The notes under the pieces were generated by a model, which saw only the letters and a program-made list of their open reading frames with translations, was not told where the DNA came from and made no database searches. From assembly GCA_947502765.1 (NCBI GenBank), contig CANNBA010000002.1:1-64000 (forward strand): 64,000 nt of DNA. Direction: 5' to 3'. How positions within the stretch are numbered: position 1 is the stretch's first letter; the number at the start of each line of letters is the position of its first letter. Origin of the DNA: BACL11 sp945865535. Lineage in GTDB: Bacteria; Bacteroidota; Bacteroidia; Flavobacteriales; BACL11. Shown piece by piece: positions 60,250 to 64,000 of the stretch. A program made the position numbers and the translations under genes.

Positions 60250-60782
60250 TGAAAAACTTAATTTTAGGCATAATGGGTTTATTTTCTTTTTCTAATAGTT
60301 ATACCCAAGAATCCATTTATGATATAACCATCAATGATATTCAGGGAAATCCTGTTGATTTAAATAAGTTTAAAGGAAAGCATATTCTTTTTGTAAATGT
60401 GGCTTCAGAGTGTGGTTTTACCTCACAATATGAAGAGATGGAGCAGTTGCATCAAAAGTACAAAGACAAATTAGTTGTTATTGGTCTGCCTTGCAATCAG
60501 TTTGGAGGTCAGGAGCCTGGATCAGCAAAAGAGATTCAGCAATTTTGTGCTAAAAACTATGGTGTTAGTTTTTTACTTACTGAAAAAATTAAAGTCAAAT
60601 CAGAGGGTCAACATAAGCTTTACCGATGGTTAACAACTGAAAAATTAAACGGAAAATCTAGTTCTTCAGTAAAATGGAATTTTCAAAAATATATTGTAAG
60701 CCCAAAAGGAGAGCTAGTTGACTACTTTTACTCTACTACAAATCCAATGAGTCCAAAAATCACTTCCATATTAAAACAATAA
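60249..60782 (+). CDS. Glutathione peroxidase-family thiol peroxidase, exported
   Basis: A 177-aa protein with a probable signal peptide (about residues 1-18), placing it in the periplasm. The thioredoxin-like core has the peroxidatic cysteine in NVASECGFTSQY, followed by LPCNQFGGQEPG (catalytic Gln and resolving Cys region) and VKWNFQKY (catalytic Trp/Asn). Bacterial members use thioredoxin-like reductants more often than glutathione. Its ATG overlaps the last base of the dapA stop. An 84-bp gap then separates it from bamD, which has its own promoter. Confidence 0.92.
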   Translation: MKNLILGIMGLFSFSNSYTQESIYDITINDIQGNPVDLNKFKGKHILFVNVASECGFTSQYEEMEQLHQKYKDKLVVIGLPCNQFGGQEPGSAKEIQQFCAKNYGVSFLLTEKIKVKSEGQHKLYRWLTTEKLNGKSSSSVKWNFQKYIVSPKGELVDYFYSTTNPMSPKITSILKQ

Positions 60783-60843
60783 ATTTAAATTAGTATAGTT
60801 TACTAGATACAAAAATAATTTAGGAATATCCAAGTATACCCTT

Positions 60844-60851
60844 TATCTTTG
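60844..60851 (+). promoter_or_regulatory. -7 promoter box of bamD
   Basis: TATCTTTG, an exact TAnnTTTG match, 15 nt before the ATG at 60867. It supports that start over the TTG at 60849, which overlaps the box. Confidence 0.6.
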
Positions 60852-60866
60852 CAGGCCATTAAAATT

Positions 60867-61679
60867 ATGATAAGAATTTTTTTAAAAATATTAGCAGCAA
60901 CTTTTCTTATAAGTTCATGTGGAAAATATCAGAAAGTACTTAAAAGTGAGGATTACAATTATAAGTATGAACAAGCTGTTATATATTATGAAAATGAAGA
61001 TTACAATAGAGCTATGCCTTTGTTTAATGAGCTCTCTACGGTTATGAAAGGAACCTCTAAAATACAAGAAGTCAGCTTCTATTATGCGTATTGTAATTAT
61101 TCCACAGGAGATAATTTGATGGCAGCATATCTTTTTAGAAATTATACAATAAACTTTCCTAATAGTAAGCACACTGAGGAATGTGCTTATATGGGGGCGT
61201 ATTGTTATTATAATGAGGCTCCTGCTTATTCTTTAGATGCTACAAATACCCATAGAGCCATTAAAGAGCTTCAATCATTTATTGATAGATATCCAACAAG
61301 TAATAGAGTAGAAAAATGCAATGAATTAATTGATGAATTAAGAGCTAAACTATCTTTAAAAGCTTTTGAAAATGCTAAGCAGTATTACACCACTTCAAAT
61401 TATAAATCAGCAATTATTGCTTTGGATAATGTACTGATTGATTTTCCTTCATTCAATAATAGAGAAGAAGTGCATTTCTTGATTGTAAAAGCTACTTATT
61501 TACTTGCTATTAATAGTATTAGCACTAAAGTAGAAGAAAGACTTCAAGCAACTTTGGAAGCATATACGCATTTTAAAGATAATTACCCAGAGAGCACTTA
61601 TTTAAAAGAATTAGAGACAACTTATAACAAAACACAAACAACTTTAACTGAACTAAAACAAAATAAAGATGAAATTTAA
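60867..61679 (+). CDS. bamD: Outer-membrane assembly lipoprotein BamD
   Basis: Lipoprotein of the BAM complex that inserts outer-membrane beta-barrel proteins. The 270-aa protein has a lipoprotein signal ending FLISSC with Cys18, then five tetratricopeptide-type helix pairs (YEQAVIYYENEDYNRAMPLF first, with AAYLFRNYTINFPNS and so on). I start at the ATG at 60867 because the longer TTG frame begins within the promoter box. It overlaps rpoZ by 11 bp; bamD-rpoZ-coaBC-porD is a familiar flavobacterial string. Confidence 0.93.
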   Translation: MIRIFLKILAATFLISSCGKYQKVLKSEDYNYKYEQAVIYYENEDYNRAMPLFNELSTVMKGTSKIQEVSFYYAYCNYSTGDNLMAAYLFRNYTINFPNSKHTEECAYMGAYCYYNEAPAYSLDATNTHRAIKELQSFIDRYPTSNRVEKCNELIDELRAKLSLKAFENAKQYYTTSNYKSAIIALDNVLIDFPSFNNREEVHFLIVKATYLLAINSISTKVEERLQATLEAYTHFKDNYPESTYLKELETTYNKTQTTLTELKQNKDEI

Positions 61680-62007
61680 AAACACAGGAGCTGCTAAAAC
61701 TACAATAACTAGAGATGTAAACGATTTTATGGATAAAACTGACAATATTTTTAAGGCGGTATCTATAATGGCGAAAAGGTCTTCACAAGTAAATGAGAAA
61801 ATGAAAGATGAGTTGATGGAAAAATTAAAAGAATTTGAACTTTCACAAGATCAACTTGATGAAGTTTTTGAAAATAAAGAACAGATTGCAGTTTCAAAGT
61901 TTTACGAAAGTTTACCAAAACCGTGGGCTATTGCAATGCAAGAGTTTTTAAATGATGAGCTTTATATTAGAGATCAAAACACATCAGAAGATAAGAATGA
62001 ACTCTAA
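61669..62007 (+). CDS. rpoZ: RNA polymerase omega subunit (Bacteroidota type)
   Basis: A 112-aa small RNA polymerase subunit that helps fold and hold beta-prime. The Bacteroidota form is divergent from E. coli omega. Its hallmarks here are ITRDVNDFMDKTDNIFKAVSIMAKRSSQ, read in two parts, followed by helices with an LPKPWAIAMQEF segment. Identification rests mainly on these and on the gene order with bamD and coaBC. It overlaps bamD by 11 bp and touches coaBC directly (next ATG right after the stop). Confidence 0.88.
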   Translation: MKFKNTGAAKTTITRDVNDFMDKTDNIFKAVSIMAKRSSQVNEKMKDELMEKLKEFELSQDQLDEVFENKEQIAVSKFYESLPKPWAIAMQEFLNDELYIRDQNTSEDKNEL

Positions 62008-63204
62008 ATGCTTAAAGGAAAAAAAGTATTATTAGGTGTAACAGCAAGTATTGCAGCTTATAAAACAGCAGAACTTGTTCGGTTATTCAAAAAAGCAGGA
62101 GCTTCAGTTAAAGTAATTCAAACTGAGGCTTCTTTGCATTTTGTGACTCCTTTAACACTTGCTACTTTATCTGAAAACCCAGTTCTGTCAAAAATGGTTG
62201 ATGCTGATAGTGGAGAGTGGAACAACCATGTTGATTTGGGTTTATGGGCTGATTTTATGGTTGTGGCTCCTCTTACTGCAAATACTATGGCTAAAATGAC
62301 AACAGGAGAGTGTGATAATTTGCTTTTAGCAACTTATTTATCAGCTAAATATCCTGTTTATTTTGCTCCTGCTATGGATTTGGATATGTATAAGCATCCC
62401 TCTACCTTATATAATATTGAAAAATTGCAGTCTTTTGGTAATATTTTGATTCCATCAGGATTTGGAGAGCTGGCTAGCGGTTTAGTTGGTGAGGGCAGAA
62501 TGGCTGAACCTTCAGAAATTATCGAACACATAATTGCAGATTTATCAAAGGACTTGCCCTTATCAAATAAAGAAGTATTAATTACAGCTGGGCCTACTTA
62601 TGAAGCAATTGATCCTGTTCGTTTTATAGGCAATCGCTCATCTGGTAAAATGGGTATTGAATTGGCTTTAGAATGTGCTAAAAATGGAGCAAAAGTTAAT
62701 CTTGTTTTAGGCCCTTCGCATATTGCCGTAAAACACTCTAATATTAGTGTTAGTAAGGTGGAATCCGCTAGTGAAATGCTTAAAATAGTAAATAGTTATT
62801 TTAAAAGTTCAGATATCGCAATATTTGCTGCTGCTGTTGCTGATTACACGCCTAGTATTGTTGCAAAAAATAAGATAAAAAAATCAGATGAAAAACTTAC
62901 AATATCACTTTTAAAAAATACTGATATTTTATCAGAAATGGCATTGAAGAAAACGGCTTTACAATTTGTAGTTGGTTTTGCTTTAGAAACCGAGAATGAA
63001 TTAGAAAATGCAAAAGAGAAACTTAAAAGTAAAAATCTTGATATGATTGTGCTTAACTCCTTAAATAATAAAGGAGCTGGTTTTGAGCACAACACAAATA
63101 AAATCACTATTATTGATAAGCAAAATAATATTTTTGATTTTGAGTTAAAAGATAAGTCAGAAGTCGCAAAAGATATTATTGCAAAAATTATTGAACTAAG
63201 CTAA
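62008..63204 (+). CDS. coaBC: Bifunctional phosphopantothenoylcysteine decarboxylase / phosphopantothenate-cysteine ligase
   Basis: Two consecutive steps of coenzyme A synthesis. The CoaC part (residues 1-180) is a flavoprotein with GVTASIAAYKTAEL, the PLTANTMAKM segment and PAMDLDMY (substrate loop, where many relatives have PAMN). The CoaB part (about 185-398) begins VLITAGPTYEAIDPVRF and has the nucleotide-binding NRSSGKMG and AAVADY motifs. The length is standard. It starts directly after rpoZ and overlaps the next gene by 1 bp. Confidence 0.96.
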   Translation: MLKGKKVLLGVTASIAAYKTAELVRLFKKAGASVKVIQTEASLHFVTPLTLATLSENPVLSKMVDADSGEWNNHVDLGLWADFMVVAPLTANTMAKMTTGECDNLLLATYLSAKYPVYFAPAMDLDMYKHPSTLYNIEKLQSFGNILIPSGFGELASGLVGEGRMAEPSEIIEHIIADLSKDLPLSNKEVLITAGPTYEAIDPVRFIGNRSSGKMGIELALECAKNGAKVNLVLGPSHIAVKHSNISVSKVESASEMLKIVNSYFKSSDIAIFAAAVADYTPSIVAKNKIKKSDEKLTISLLKNTDILSEMALKKTALQFVVGFALETENELENAKEKLKSKNLDMIVLNSLNNKGAGFEHNTNKITIIDKQNNIFDFELKDKSEVAKDIIAKIIELS

Positions 63205-64000
63205 TGAAAAAAACACTTCTCTTATTGTTAGTTTTAGCATTTTCATTTATGGTTAATGCTCAAGAGCTCCTATGTAATGTAAACGTTAATGCCTCACAAG
63301 TTCAAACTAGTGATAGGAAAGTTTTTCAAACAATGCAAACAGAAATCTATGAATTTATAAATAATAGACTATGGACATCTACTAAAATAGAGAATGAAGA
63401 GCGCATTGAATGCACCATAATGATTAATATTACCAAGCAGATTTCCAATGATGAATATGAAGGTTCTATTCAGATTCAGAGTACTAGGCCTATTTTTGGC
63501 ACTTCCTATAAATCTACGCTTTTTAATTATTTAGATAATAATTTCAAGTTTAAATATTTAGAGTATCAATCTTTAGAATTTTCTGATGCCACTCATATGT
63601 CTAACTTAACATCAGTATTAGCATTTTACATAAACATCATTTTAGGCTTGGACTTTGCTACTTTCTCAGAAGAAGGGGGAAACGAGTATTTTAATATCGC
63701 TCAAAGGATCGTAACTAATGCTCAAAATGCACCAGATCCAGGTTGGAAAGCATTTGAGAGTGATAAAAATCGTTATTGGTTAGCTCATGATTTATTGGAC
63801 TCAAGATATTCAGATTTTCATACGGTCATGTATCGTTATCATAGAGAGGGATTAGACAAATTAGGTGAAGAACCTGAAGATGCTAGATTTGAAATTACAG
63901 AAGCCCTAGAGAGCTTAAAGAGTATTTATAGGCAAAATTCCTCTGCTTTTGTTTTAAAACTATTCTTTGATGCAAAGACAGATGAGATAGTTAATATTTA
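63204..64000 (+). CDS. porD: PorD / DUF4835 family protein (partial, runs off the window)
   Basis: The frame is open from the ATG at 63204 to the window end (265 codons and 2 bases). It begins with a signal peptide ending VNA, then ELLCNVNVNASQVQ and QTMQTEIYEFIN, and later IQIQSTRPIFG. These are the recognised opening of the DUF4835 family, now named PorD and linked to the type IX secretion system. Position after coaBC and a 1-bp overlap with it match other flavobacteria. The missing C-terminus should be about 30 residues, judging from the usual family length of roughly 290-300. Confidence 0.85.
   Translation, partial: MKKTLLLLLVLAFSFMVNAQELLCNVNVNASQVQTSDRKVFQTMQTEIYEFINNRLWTSTKIENEERIECTIMINITKQISNDEYEGSIQIQSTRPIFGTSYKSTLFNYLDNNFKFKYLEYQSLEFSDATHMSNLTSVLAFYINIILGLDFATFSEEGGNEYFNIAQRIVTNAQNAPDPGWKAFESDKNRYWLAHDLLDSRYSDFHTVMYRYHREGLDKLGEEPEDARFEITEALESLKSIYRQNSSAFVLKLFFDAKTDEIVNI

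Overview
The window is chromosomal DNA of a low-GC member of the Bacteroidota, most likely a Flavobacteriales-type bacterium. The evidence is AT-rich coding sequence, TAnnTTTG-type -7 promoter boxes, few Shine-Dalgarno sequences, type IX secretion (T9SS) cargo and component genes, Bacteroidota-type omega subunit and DUF6913 genes, and gene strings I recall as typical of flavobacteria (lptA-like/purA/fur/relA-spoT; bamD/rpoZ/coaBC/porD). No rRNA, tRNA, IS element or CRISPR array was seen.

Region 1 (about 1-7586) is the right part of an integrated element, and its left end is outside the window. All nine genes run on the minus strand: a zinc-motif HTH protein, a small CxxC protein, a tyrosine recombinase, an unrecognised 304-aa protein, an excisionase-like HTH protein, a RepA-like ATPase, a DUF6371 zinc/Toprim-like primase protein and two unrecognised 195-aa proteins. 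A cluster of TTTGCAAAC repeats lies between the ATPase and primase genes, and two further repeat clusters lie at the right end beside mnmE. No relaxase or virion gene is in view.

Region 2 (7.6-24.6 kb) is core chromosome. It holds mnmE, sucD (with an apparent frameshift near its 3' end), a lipoprotein, comEC, bifunctional ftcD, queE, a TPR/propeller/OmpA protein, an LptA/OstA-like protein, purA, a Fur-family regulator, relA/spoT, glyA and a FabK/nitronate monooxygenase-like flavoenzyme.

Region 3 (24.6-44.4 kb) has a 1145-aa T9SS type B cargo protein, guaB and a run of three periplasmic foldase-type proteins followed by a MoxR ATPase and peptide deformylase. Next come a FAH-family enzyme, an SdpI-like protein, an exonuclease, a lipoyl E2 acyltransferase, recR, a Na+/solute symporter, a LuxC-like acyl-CoA reductase, a beta-helix lipoprotein, smpB and a ZIP transporter.

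Region 4 (44.4-55.5 kb) has an AT-rich gap with a palindrome in front of an XRE regulator, then pyrD, an HMG-CoA lyase and a secreted nuclease. A clear cobalamin riboswitch follows, heading a T9SS-secreted beta-propeller protein. After a terminator come a lipoprotein beta-propeller, an SDR lacking the usual catalytic tyrosine, and a photolyase. An M42 peptidase, an EamA transporter and ribD complete the region. The riboswitch-propeller arrangement, resembling the BtuG vitamin B12 capture system but with no btuB nearby, is the best lead for an undescribed system.

Region 5 (55.5-64 kb) is a dense plus-strand run: prmC, a SnoaL-like protein, ligA, a DUF6913 protein, dapA, glutathione peroxidase, bamD, rpoZ, coaBC and the start of porD (DUF4835).

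A recurrent regulatory feature is the -7 box TAnnTTTG ending only 4-5 nt before the start codon of several genes (mnmE, queE, recR, smpB, ribD, prmC and, with a variant box, the 36.2-kb exonuclease). This predicts leaderless mRNAs. All functional calls come from reading motifs; no database search was possible.
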